A stretch of 64,000 bases of DNA. Origin: Arthrobacter silviterrae (GTDB lineage: Bacteria; Actinomycetota; Actinomycetes; Actinomycetales; Micrococcaceae). The notes beneath the pieces were generated by a model. That model was not told where the DNA came from. It worked only from the letters and a program-made list of their open reading frames with translations, and did no database searches. Position 1 is the first letter of the stretch, and each line of letters opens with the position of its first letter. The position numbers and the translations under genes are program-made. The stretch covers positions 1 through 64,000 of the forward strand of contig NZ_JAAKZI010000027.1 of NCBI RefSeq assembly GCF_011045165.1, in the 5' to 3' direction. This document shows positions 18,797 to 29,747 of this stretch, one piece after another.

Positions 18797-21389
18797 GGGC
18801 CCCCGCACCGGGCCGGCCCGGGACCTGACACGCAGCAAGCCCCAAAGCACCATCCTGGCCGAACGCCGCGACGAACACCGGCGGGCGGCGCTGGCCCTGG
18901 CCCGCGACCGGCTCCTGCCGGTGGACGCGGGGGAGCTGGCGCGCACCGGGCTGACTGCGGCCCAGGTCCAGGAGCGGGTGGCCGCCGAGCTGACGAATGC
19001 CGTGCCGCACGAAAGCAGCCGCAGCATGTGGGCCATTGTCCGCGCCAACGTCTTCACCCTCTTCAACGCCGTGCTGGGCAGCGCCCTGGTGCTGGTGCTG
19101 CTGGTGGGGGACCCGCGCGACGCCCTGTTCGGCTTCATCGTGCTGGCCAACGCAGCCATCGGGGTGGTGCAGGAATACCGCGCCAAGCGCACCCTGGACA
19201 GGCTTGCCGTGCTCCACGCGCCGCGCGCGCTGGTGCTCAGGGACGGGGCGGAGCAGCAAATCGCCGTGGCGGGGGTGCTCCACGATGACGTGCTGCTGCT
19301 GCGCACGGGCGACCAAATCCCTGCCGACGCCGTGGTGCTCAGCGCCGAGTCCCTGGAAGTGGATGAATCCCTGCTGACGGGGGAGTCCGATCCTGTCACC
19401 AAGGCACCCGGGGATACGGCGCTGTCAGGCTCCTCAGTGGTGGCCGGGCACGGCGCCGCCCGGGTGCACCGGGTGGGCCCGGACTCCTACGCCAGCGCCC
19501 TGACGGCCGAGGCCCGGCGGTTCTCCCTGGTCAACTCGGAGATCCGCAACGCCATCAACCGCATCATCCTGTACATCACGTGGGCGCTGGTCCCCATCAT
19601 CGTGCTGGTGGTCAACGGCCAAATGAGCGCGCACGGCGGCTGGGCCGAATCCATCGCCTCCGGCAAGTGGCGCGTGGCCGTGGTCAGTGCGGTGGCCAGC
19701 ATTGTCGCCATGATTCCCGAAGGCCTGGTGCTGCTGACTAGCATCTCCTTTGGACTTGCCGCGATGTCGCTGGCGCGCCGCCAGGTGCTGGTGCAGGAAC
19801 TGCCCGCCGTGGAGGGCCTGGCCCGCGTGGACATGGTCTGCCTGGACAAGACCGGGACGCTCACCGAGGGCCGGATGGAACTGGCCGCCGCCACCGTGCT
19901 GCAGGCCGTCCCCGGCTGGGAGGCCGCCCTGGCCTGGTCGGCCGCCCACCCCAACGCCAATGCCACTGCCGCCGCGCTGGCTGACCGTTTTACGGTGCCT
20001 CCGGTGCAGCCGCCGCTGGACGTGGTCCCGTTCAGCAGCGCGCGCAAGTACAGCGCCGTCACCTTCGGCCCAGTGGCGGCCGGGACCTGGGTCCTCGGCG
20101 CACCCGAAGTGGTGCTGGCAGGCTCCGGCAATTCCGGGGTGGCAGGGGCGGGCCTGGCAGGCGCGGGCGTTGCCGCCGCCCTGGCATCCGCGCATGAGGC
20201 GGCCGGCCGCGGACTGCGCGCCGTGGTGCTGGCGCACCGGCCGGCGTCGGGCGTGGAAACAGCTGCACCCGCCACCGCCGGAAACCCGGGCGAATTTTCC
20301 CTGGCGGGGCTCGAGCCCGTGGCGCTGCTGGCATTCCGGGAAAAGGTGCGCCCCGACGCGGCTGCCACCCTGGCCTACTTTCGCGAGCAGGGGGTGTCGC
20401 TGAAAATCATCTCCGGCGACAACCCCCGCACCGTGGCGGCAGTGGCCCGCGACGTGGGATTTGACTTTGAGGGCGACGGCTATGACGCACGCAACCTTCC
20501 GGAAGGGCTCGGGGAACTGGCGGATGAACTTGCCGGCGTCAGCGTGCTGGGCAGGGTCACCCCGGAGCAGAAGAAGTCCATTGTGCTGGCCCTGCAGCAG
20601 CGCGGTCACGTGGTGGCCATGACGGGCGACGGCGTCAATGACGCACTGGCCCTCAAGCACGCGGACATCGGCATCGCCATGGGTTCGGGCTCCGCAGCAA
20701 CCAAGGCCGTCTCGCGGCTGGTCCTGCTGGACGGCCAGTTCTCGCACCTGCCATCTGTGGTTGCCGAGGGGCGCCGGGTCATCGCGAACGTGGAGCGGGT
20801 GGCGAACCTGTTCCTGAGCAAGACGGCCTACGCCATCATCATCTCCATCGCGATCGGCGTGCTGCTGTGGCGGTACCCTTTCCTGCCCCGCCAGCTGTCC
20901 ATTGTCAGCTCCATGACCATCGGCATCCCGGCGTTCTTTCTGGCGCTGCTGCCCAACGCCCGCCGGTACCAGCCGGGGTTCCTGCGCCGCGCGCTGATGT
21001 TCTCCATTCCCGCCGGCACCATTGTGGCCGCCTGCATCATGGCCGTGTATTCCTTCGCCCGCGCATTCCCCGACCCGCGGCTGTCCGCGGATGCCGCCAT
21101 CACCACGGCACAAACGGCCACCACCATGACGGTGCTGCTGGTGGCGCTGTGGGTGCTTGGCGCCCTGGCCCGCCCCCTGGACTTTTGGCGCGCCCTGCTG
21201 GTTGCCGCCATGGCGGGAGGGCTGGTGCTGGTCATGGCGGTGCCGTTCGCCCGCACTTTCTTTGCCCTCGACATCCCCTCAGGGGCCCTGTTAGCGGTTA
21301 CGATTGGCGTGACTGCGGCGGGTTGCCTGGCCGTTGAATTGCTGTACCGGTTCCTGTTGGCGCGCGGTGCGGTGTCCAAACGTGAGTAA
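18786..21389 (+). CDS. ctpE: P-type cation-transporting ATPase, CtpE-like (calcium type)
   Basis: About 867 residues with all P-type ATPase motifs: LLTGES (about Thr198), DKTGTLTEG with the phosphorylated Asp near residue 354, and GDGVNDALALKHAD near 613. The M4 motif is IPEGLVLLTS and the tail of the P domain reads GQFSHLPSVVAEGRRVIANVERVA, both typical of mycobacterial CtpE, which imports calcium. About ten membrane helices are expected. The exact start is uncertain: the TTG at 18786 overlaps the upstream gene by 11 bases and gives a reasonable N-terminus, but later starts are possible. Cation specificity is inferred from similarity alone. Confidence 0.85.
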   Translation: MAGRGPRTGPARDLTRSKPQSTILAERRDEHRRAALALARDRLLPVDAGELARTGLTAAQVQERVAAELTNAVPHESSRSMWAIVRANVFTLFNAVLGSALVLVLLVGDPRDALFGFIVLANAAIGVVQEYRAKRTLDRLAVLHAPRALVLRDGAEQQIAVAGVLHDDVLLLRTGDQIPADAVVLSAESLEVDESLLTGESDPVTKAPGDTALSGSSVVAGHGAARVHRVGPDSYASALTAEARRFSLVNSEIRNAINRIILYITWALVPIIVLVVNGQMSAHGGWAESIASGKWRVAVVSAVASIVAMIPEGLVLLTSISFGLAAMSLARRQVLVQELPAVEGLARVDMVCLDKTGTLTEGRMELAAATVLQAVPGWEAALAWSAAHPNANATAAALADRFTVPPVQPPLDVVPFSSARKYSAVTFGPVAAGTWVLGAPEVVLAGSGNSGVAGAGLAGAGVAAALASAHEAAGRGLRAVVLAHRPASGVETAAPATAGNPGEFSLAGLEPVALLAFREKVRPDAAATLAYFREQGVSLKIISGDNPRTVAAVARDVGFDFEGDGYDARNLPEGLGELADELAGVSVLGRVTPEQKKSIVLALQQRGHVVAMTGDGVNDALALKHADIGIAMGSGSAATKAVSRLVLLDGQFSHLPSVVAEGRRVIANVERVANLFLSKTAYAIIISIAIGVLLWRYPFLPRQLSIVSSMTIGIPAFFLALLPNARRYQPGFLRRALMFSIPAGTIVAACIMAVYSFARAFPDPRLSADAAITTAQTATTMTVLLVALWVLGALARPLDFWRALLVAAMAGGLVLVMAVPFARTFFALDIPSGALLAVTIGVTAAGCLAVELLYRFLLARGAVSKRE

Positions 21390-21457
21390 GGCATGCCTAA
21401 CTGGCACCCCGGGTCCCACGTGACAAAGATGAAAGTAGTGGCGAGAGGAGTCCATCA

Positions 21458-24286
<2,829 letters not shown>

Positions 24287-24299
24287 CAGGCAGCAGCCC

Positions 24300-24343
24300 C
24301 CGCAGGGGCGGGCAGCCGGGAAACCGGGTGCCCGCCCCTGCGG
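24300..24343 (+). terminator. Terminator-like hairpin after acnA
   Basis: A 20-base left arm (24300-24319) and its complement (24324-24343), with one mismatch, close a GAAA tetraloop. The stem is very GC-rich and lies 14 bases after the acnA stop. There is no T-tract, as is common for actinobacterial terminators. Confidence 0.75.
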
Positions 24344-24423
24344 CGTTAACGCCCTTCCCTGTCCGGCGGTGGCGGCGGGACGCGATATTGTTAGACGTTG
24401 ACAGTGCACCCAGGGAGGTACTT

Positions 24424-26415
24424 ATGGGACTTTTGGAAACGATCAAGCATCCGCGGGACCTGAGCAAGCTCAGCGACGCACAAATGGACGCCCTGGCCCA
24501 GGAAATCCGGGCCTTTTTGATCAGCAACGTGTCCCAGACCGGCGGCCACCTGGGACCGAACCTGGGCGTGGTGGAGCTGACCTTGGCCATCCACCGCGTC
24601 TTTGACTCGCCGCGCGACAGCGTGGTCTTCGACACGGGGCACCAGTCCTATGTCCACAAGCTGCTCACCGGGCGGCAGGATTTTTCCACGCTCCGCCAGC
24701 AGGGCGGCCTGTCCGGCTACCCCGACCGCGGCGAATCCGTCCATGACATTGTTGAAAGCTCCCATGCCTCGTCGTCCCTGTCCTGGGCCGACGGTATTTC
24801 ACGGGCCCGCACCATCAATGGCGAGACGGACCGGTACGTGGTGGCCGTCATCGGCGACGGCGCCCTGACCGGCGGCATGACCTGGGAGGCACTAAACAAC
24901 ATTGCGGCCGACAAGGACCGCAAGGTGGTCATTGTGGTTAATGACAACGGGAGGTCCTACGCGCCCACGGTTGGCGGGCTGGCCGACTACCTGGCGTCCC
25001 TGCGCCCCGCGATCGACCACGTCCGCACCCACCGGAAATACGAAGCATCCATGTCCTGGGCCAAAAAGCGCCTGCAGGACGGCAACTCGGCGGGCCAGTT
25101 TGTCTACAAGGGGCTGCATGCGGCCAAAAAGGGCATCAAGGACTGGTGGGCCCCGCAGGGCCTCTTTGACGACCTCGGCCTGAAGTACGTGGGCCCCGTG
25201 GACGGCCATGACGAGAAGGCCATGGAAGCGGCCCTGAGCACCGCCAAAAATTATGGCGGCCCCGTCATCGTCCACGCCTTTACGCAAAAGGGCAGGGGCT
25301 ACGCGCCTGCCCGCGCCCACCAGGCCGACCAGTTCCACGCCGTCGGCATCATCGACCCCGCCACCGGGATCGCCGTGGAAACGCCCAGCGGCAAGTCCTG
25401 GACGGGCGTTTTCGGTGAGGAAATTGCGCAGATTGCCGATGAGCGCGACGACATCGTGGGCATCACCGGTGCCATGCTGATTCCCGTGGGGCTGCAAAAA
25501 TTCGCCGACAGGCACCCGGACCGGGTCATCGACGTCGGCATTGCCGAACAGCACGCCATGACCATGGCGGCGGGCCTGGCCTTTGGCGGGCTGCACCCCG
25601 TGGTTGCCATGTACGCCACGTTCCTCAACAGGGCCTTTGACCAGCTCCTCATGGACGTGGCCCTCCACCATGCCGGCGTCACGGTGGTCCTGGACCGGGC
25701 CGGGGTGACCGGGCCCGACGGCGCCAGCCACCACGGCATGTGGGACCTGTCCATGCTGCAAATTGTGCCGGGCCTGCACCTGGCCGCCCCGCGAGACGCC
25801 GTCAGGCTGCGCGAGGAGCTGCGGGAGGCCGTTGCCATCTCGGACGCCCCCAGCGTACTGCGGTATTCGAAGGGCAAGGTGGGCCCCGAGGTCAAGGCCC
25901 TGGAGCGTCTTTCCGACGGCGTTGACATCCTGGCCCGCACCTCCCATGACATGCCCGGAACCGGTTCCGACCCGGAAACGGACGTGCTGATCGTCAGCGT
26001 GGGCGCCATGAGCGAGCTTGCCCTTGACGTCGCCGGCCGGGTCGGCGCACAGGGAATCACGTCCACCGTGGTGGACCCGCGCTGGGTGCTGCCCGTGCCG
26101 CGTTCGCTCATTGCCCTGGCTTCCCGGCACCGGATTGTCATTGTCATCGAGGACGGCGTGCGGGCCGGCGGCGTGGGCTCGAGAATCCGCCAGGAACTGC
26201 GCGGGGCGGGCGTGGACACTGCCCTGAACGAGGTGGGCCTGCCCGTCGAATTCCTCGACCACGGCACCCGCGCCGAGGTGCTGGAGCGGGTCGGCCTGAC
26301 CGCCCAGCGCGTGGCCCAGGACGTGGTGGACCAGGTGCTGGGCACCAAGGTTCCCTTTGCCCGGCCGCTGCCCGGAACCGCAACGCCCCGCACCGGCCAG
26401 CTGCCCATCCTGTGA
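24424..26415 (+). CDS. dxs: 1-deoxy-D-xylulose-5-phosphate synthase
   Basis: 663-residue thiamine-diphosphate enzyme that condenses pyruvate with glyceraldehyde 3-phosphate, the first step of the MEP isoprenoid pathway. Visible signatures are the [16 protein letters not shown] segment, the ThDP/Mg motif [27 protein letters not shown], and [15 protein letters not shown] with the catalytic Glu. The start is the ATG at 24424 after the strong AGGGAGG site. The stop overlaps the GTG of the DUF402 gene (GTGA), so translation of the two is coupled. Confidence 0.97.
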   Translation: MGLLETIKHPRDLSKLSDAQMDALAQEIRAFLISNVSQTGGHLGPNLGVVELTLAIHRVFDSPRDSVVFDTGHQSYVHKLLTGRQDFSTLRQQGGLSGYPDRGESVHDIVESSHASSSLSWADGISRARTINGETDRYVVAVIGDGALTGGMTWEALNNIAADKDRKVVIVVNDNGRSYAPTVGGLADYLASLRPAIDHVRTHRKYEASMSWAKKRLQDGNSAGQFVYKGLHAAKKGIKDWWAPQGLFDDLGLKYVGPVDGHDEKAMEAALSTAKNYGGPVIVHAFTQKGRGYAPARAHQADQFHAVGIIDPATGIAVETPSGKSWTGVFGEEIAQIADERDDIVGITGAMLIPVGLQKFADRHPDRVIDVGIAEQHAMTMAAGLAFGGLHPVVAMYATFLNRAFDQLLMDVALHHAGVTVVLDRAGVTGPDGASHHGMWDLSMLQIVPGLHLAAPRDAVRLREELREAVAISDAPSVLRYSKGKVGPEVKALERLSDGVDILARTSHDMPGTGSDPETDVLIVSVGAMSELALDVAGRVGAQGITSTVVDPRWVLPVPRSLIALASRHRIVIVIEDGVRAGGVGSRIRQELRGAGVDTALNEVGLPVEFLDHGTRAEVLERVGLTAQRVAQDVVDQVLGTKVPFARPLPGTATPRTGQLPIL

Positions 26416-26972
26416 CCGCACCGGACCAGGGGGACACGCCCCGTCCCGGCGACCTCGTGGTGGCCCGCAACCGCAAGTTCAACGGCTTTGCCCACTGGGT
26501 GGTGCCGGGGCGCTACCTGGGCTCCGACAGCAACGGGCATTGGGTGTTCCAGGGCACGGGCGAGTTCATCTCCCGGCCCGGGGCCGCCCTCTACACGGCC
26601 TCCGACGCCGTCCTGCTGATCCCGCACCAGGGGGACTGGGTCGCCACGTTCTACGACGGCGCCCACCCGGACGGCGTCGAGCTGTACATCGACCTGGCCA
26701 CGGAGCCGTCCTGGCGGCGCATCCGGCCCGGCGTGGTGGAGTTCCACCTGGTCGACATGGACCTGGACGTCATCCGCACCAGGGACCGCGGCGTATATGT
26801 TGACGACGAGGACGAGTTCGCCCGGCACCGCCTGGAAATGAATTATCCGCCCGCCCTGTGCTCCCGCATGGAGGCGGCCTGCGCCAGCCTGGCGGCTGCG
26901 GTTGCAGACCGCCAGGCACCCTTTGACGGCCGAGACTCGGCCTGGTTCACCTTAGGAAGGACACTCCCATGA
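26412..26972 (+). CDS. DUF402 domain protein (nucleoside tri/diphosphatase- or FAU-1-like fold)
   Basis: 186 residues; the DUF402 core spans about residues 60-160, with the conserved run [21 protein letters not shown], then the acidic metal-site segment [22 protein letters not shown]. Members of this family are small phosphohydrolases (Ntdp in Gram-positives) or RNA-binding proteins. The GTG start overlaps the dxs stop by four bases and its own stop overlaps the next ATG by four, so dxs, this gene and the next form one coupled unit. Biochemical activity here is inference. Confidence 0.82.
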   Translation: MTAPDQGDTPRPGDLVVARNRKFNGFAHWVVPGRYLGSDSNGHWVFQGTGEFISRPGAALYTASDAVLLIPHQGDWVATFYDGAHPDGVELYIDLATEPSWRRIRPGVVEFHLVDMDLDVIRTRDRGVYVDDEDEFARHRLEMNYPPALCSRMEAACASLAAAVADRQAPFDGRDSAWFTLGRTLP

Positions 26973-27571
26973 GCGGGACCGATCCCAACATTGTCCGCAT
27001 GTACAAGACGGACGACGCCGGCGCCCTGGTTTTCCGGGAGGCCTGGGTTGAGGCGGGGGAGGCCGACGGCGACGCCTCCTGGTTTGTGGTCAACCACGGC
27101 GCCGTGGGGCACCAAAGCACGTCCAAGGATGCCGAGGTGGACACTGTTGAGGAGGCACTGGGCATGCTTGCCGCCTTCACCGAACAATGCCACGCCGACG
27201 GCTACGCCGAGCTTTCGCGCGCGGAGCAGTTCACCGTGGTGGCCCAATTTGCCCTGAAGAATGCCAAGGCCGGCGAGCGGGACAAGTACCTGGAAGAGAA
27301 GGCCCGCGAGGCGCTCACGGCGCACCTGGCCTGGCGCGGCAGCGGCGTGGTGGAAAAGAGCGAGTTTGTGGCCGGGCCCCATTCCACCGGCAAGCTGAAC
27401 ATCTACATCCTGGCCCCGGAACCGGCCCGGGCCGTGGCCAACGTCAAGACCTGCATCCGCGAGGAAAAGCTTGACTTTACAAAATTGAGCATCGGCGTGG
27501 CCCCGGCCGGGGACCTCTCCGCCATCAAGGCCCGGCACTCGCCCACGGGCGGCACTGCCTTCTCCCTCTAG
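26969..27571 (+). CDS. Uncharacterised protein coupled to dxs-DUF402
   Basis: 200 residues with no family I can name securely. The N-terminal 85 residues (Gly/Ala-rich, with WFVVNHGAVGHQS and a final DGYAEL) have the length and spacing of a WGR-like or related small beta-alpha domain; the C-terminal half has LNIYILAPEPARAVANVKTCI followed by KLSIGVAP, an alpha/beta look. No signal peptide, membrane helices or metal motif. The ATG overlaps the DUF402 stop (ATGA). Being an obligate neighbour in translation of an RNA/nucleotide enzyme is the only functional hint. Confidence 0.75.
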   Translation: MSGTDPNIVRMYKTDDAGALVFREAWVEAGEADGDASWFVVNHGAVGHQSTSKDAEVDTVEEALGMLAAFTEQCHADGYAELSRAEQFTVVAQFALKNAKAGERDKYLEEKAREALTAHLAWRGSGVVEKSEFVAGPHSTGKLNIYILAPEPARAVANVKTCIREEKLDFTKLSIGVAPAGDLSAIKARHSPTGGTAFSL

Positions 27572-27598
27572 GCGGCGGATTCGATGCAGCGGATTCGA

Positions 27599-27604
27599 TA
27601 GTGT
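27599..27604 (+). promoter_or_regulatory. -10 box, leaderless start of aldo/keto reductase
   Basis: TAGTGT lies exactly six bases before the ATG at 27611; there is no Shine-Dalgarno. Confidence 0.5.
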
Positions 27605-27610
27605 GGAAGC

Positions 27611-28588
27611 ATGACTGACTTTCGCCAAGTGGGCAATTCCGGACTGACCGTTTCAACCGTGGGGCTGGGGTGCAACAACCTGGGCCGCGTTGGATCGGCG
27701 ACACAAACGCAGGAGGGGAGCAACGCCGTCGTGCATGCGGCGCTGGAAGCCGGCATCACGCTCTTTGACGTCGCGGACATGTACGGAGGCTTCCCCGGCC
27801 AAAGCGAAGCCATGCTGGCCAAGGCGCTGGGCGGGGAGCGGGAGAACGTGGTGGTGGCCACCAAGTTCGGGCTCGACGCCGAAGGCGCCAACGGCGTGGA
27901 CTGGGGCCGGCGCGGCTCCCGGAAGTACATCATGCAGGCCGTGGAGGCCTCCCTGCGGCGCCTGGACACCGACTACATCGACTTGTACTACTACCACTCC
28001 CCGGACGGCTACACGCCCCTTGCAGAGACGCTGGCGGCCATGGATGAGCTGGTCACCGCGGGCAAGGTGCGCTACCTTGGCCACTCCAACATGGCGGGCT
28101 GGCAGATTGCGGAAGCGGAATTCACGGCCAGGATGTCCGGCGGGAACCGCTGCGTCGCCAGCCAAAACCACTACAACCTGCTGGACCGCCGCGCCGAACT
28201 TGAAGTCACGCCGGCCGCGGAGGCCTACGGCCTGGGCGTCATGCCGTACTACCCGCTGGCGAACGGGCTGCTGACCGGCAAGTACAGTTCAGGCAAGGCG
28301 CCCGAGGGCAGCCGGCTGACGTACACCCGCGGACACATGCTGGCCGGGGCGGACCTGGCCCAGCTGGCTGCCTTTGGCGACTTTGCCGCGGCCCGGGGCC
28401 TGAGCGAGGTCCAGGTGGCCTTTTCCTGGCTCGCCGCCCAGCCGTCGGTGGCCAGTATCATCGCAGGGGCCACCCGGCCGGAGCAGGTGCGCGAGAATGC
28501 CCAGGCGGCCTCCTGGAAGCCCTCGGCAGCCGAGCTGGCCGAGCTGGACACCATTTTCCCCAAGAACCCCCGGGTGGCACTCTTCTAG
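27611..28588 (+). CDS. Aldo/keto reductase
   Basis: 325-residue TIM-barrel NADP-dependent oxidoreductase of the AKR superfamily. The active-site tetrad can be placed: Asp in FDVADMYGG with its Tyr, Lys in VVVATKFG, and His in YYYHSPDG. The cofactor loop is near VASIIAGATRPEQV. It belongs to the group often annotated as general stress or voltage-gated channel beta-subunit-like AKRs; the substrate cannot be told. Single-gene transcript ending at a hairpin shared with the converging GNAT gene. Confidence 0.92.
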   Translation: MTDFRQVGNSGLTVSTVGLGCNNLGRVGSATQTQEGSNAVVHAALEAGITLFDVADMYGGFPGQSEAMLAKALGGERENVVVATKFGLDAEGANGVDWGRRGSRKYIMQAVEASLRRLDTDYIDLYYYHSPDGYTPLAETLAAMDELVTAGKVRYLGHSNMAGWQIAEAEFTARMSGGNRCVASQNHYNLLDRRAELEVTPAAEAYGLGVMPYYPLANGLLTGKYSSGKAPEGSRLTYTRGHMLAGADLAQLAAFGDFAAARGLSEVQVAFSWLAAQPSVASIIAGATRPEQVRENAQAASWKPSAAELAELDTIFPKNPRVALF

Positions 28589-28612
28589 GCGGCGCCGGGG
28601 TGCGGCGCCAGG

Positions 28613-28637
28613 GTCCGGCGCCAGGGCGGCGCCGGAC
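28613..28637. terminator. Hairpin between converging genes
   Basis: GTCCGGCGCC and GGCGCCGGAC form a perfect 10-bp stem around a five-base loop. It can serve the aldo/keto reductase (plus) and the GNAT gene (minus). The gap also holds further CGGCGCC copies. Confidence 0.65.
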
Positions 28638-28654
28638 TTAGTGGGCAGCCACAC

Positions 28655-29206
28655 TCAGCGCGGCAGGATCCTTTGGAACAGCACATGGTCCTGCCACGTG
28701 CCGTTGATCAACAAGTACGTCTCCGCGGTCCCAATGGCCGTGAAGCCGCAGCGCCGGAGCACCGTCTGGGAGCCAATGTTGTGCGCCAGCGTGCCGGCCT
28801 GGATCCGGTGCAGCCCCAGCTCGCGCTCCGCATGGGCGCACACAAACTGTGCCGCCGCCGTGGCCAGTCCGCGCCCCTGGAAATCCTCGGCGACCCAGTA
28901 GCCCAGGTGCCCGTTCTGGAAGGCGCCGCGCACAATGTCAGTGAGTGAGATGCGCCCCACCACCCGCTGGCCGTCCACCAACAGCCAAAAGGCGCCCCGG
29001 CCGGCGGCCTCTTCGGCCAGCGCGCCGTCCAGAGAAGTGCGCTGCCCCTCGGCGGTGTAGTGGCTTTCGTCCCGGATGGGTTCCCACGGCTGCAGGAATG
29101 CGCGGTTGAGCACGTAGGCGTCCGCGAGTGCCTGGGCATCGACCGCGCGCACGGGCCGGATCGTGACGTTGCCCGGCAACAGGGCTGCCCTGGCGGATTC
29201 AGACAC
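28655..29206 (-). CDS. GNAT N-acetyltransferase, RimJ/RimL type
   Basis: 183 residues with the RimJ/RimL-like layout: VTIRPVRAVDAQAL at the N-terminus, GHLGYWVAEDFQGRGLATAAA as the acetyl-CoA-binding loop (about 98-118) and a C-terminal GFTAIGTAETYLLINGTWQDHVLF. Members acetylate protein N-termini, antibiotics or other amines. The GTG at 29206 is selected: it overlaps the Rieske gene's stop by eight bases; starts further upstream would run deep into that gene. The overlap suggests coupling to the Rieske gene, which is an odd functional pair. Confidence 0.82.
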   Translation of the reverse strand: MSESARAALLPGNVTIRPVRAVDAQALADAYVLNRAFLQPWEPIRDESHYTAEGQRTSLDGALAEEAAGRGAFWLLVDGQRVVGRISLTDIVRGAFQNGHLGYWVAEDFQGRGLATAAAQFVCAHAERELGLHRIQAGTLAHNIGSQTVLRRCGFTAIGTAETYLLINGTWQDHVLFQRILPR

Positions 29207-29648
29207 TGACGGTGATCCACTCGCCGTCAATCGCGGCCGCGTAGCGGGGCAGGGCCTGTTTTGCCGGTCCCGTGATGACGGTTCCGTCCGCGCCCTTGAA
29301 CACGGAGCCGTGGCAAGGGCACTTGAAGTCCGCCCCGCTCGGGGCGACCTCGCAGCCGGCATGCGTGCACACGTCGGAGTAGGCGTACACCTTGTCCTGG
29401 GCTGCACGGAAGATCACAATGTTGACGTTGTTGGCCTTGCCCTGTGCCGTGGACCCCACGGGCACGTCGGAGAGTTTGCCCACCCGGACGGGGGTTCCAG
29501 TGGTCGGGATGGTGCCGGGAGTGGAACCTTGGCTGGGGCCAGCCGACACAGCGGGCACGCACCCCGCCAGGGCCAGCGCGCAGGCACCGCCCGCGGCGAC
29601 GGTGGACGAACGCAAAACGGCGCGGCGGGAGGGAGGTGGTGAGGTCAT
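29199..29648 (-). CDS. Rieske [2Fe-2S] protein, predicted Tat-exported lipoprotein
   Basis: 149 residues. The N-terminus has a twin-arginine stretch SRRAVLRSS, a hydrophobic Ala-rich core and a lipobox LALAGC, so the mature protein is probably anchored on the outer face of the membrane. The rest is a small Rieske domain with the ligand motifs CTHAGC (about 92-97) and CPCHGS (about 110-115). This small form is not the QcrA of the cytochrome bc complex; it resembles the free Rieske proteins of actinobacteria whose electron partner is unknown. No oxidase or dehydrogenase partner gene is adjacent. Confidence 0.9.
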   Translation of the reverse strand: MTSPPPSRRAVLRSSTVAAGGACALALAGCVPAVSAGPSQGSTPGTIPTTGTPVRVGKLSDVPVGSTAQGKANNVNIVIFRAAQDKVYAYSDVCTHAGCEVAPSGADFKCPCHGSVFKGADGTVITGPAKQALPRYAAAIDGEWITVSV

Positions 29649-29688
29649 GGGCCCATTGTTCCAGCCAATGCTGGGTGAAAGCCAAATG

Positions 29689-29737
29689 CCGCACGACGGC
29701 GGCTGCGCACCCCGGGTGGGCAGCCGCCGTCGTGCGG
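29689..29737 (-). terminator. Terminator of the fadA-fadB operon
   Basis: An 18-bp perfect stem, arms at 29689-29706 and 29720-29737, starts 10 bases past the fadB stop. In the minus direction the stem is followed by CATTTGG. Confidence 0.8.
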
Positions 29738-29747
29738 TGGAGCAGGC

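Noticed and set aside
17099-19402. Minus-strand open frame opposite the methyltransferase and ATPase genes
   Set aside because: Antisense shadow of two recognised genes.
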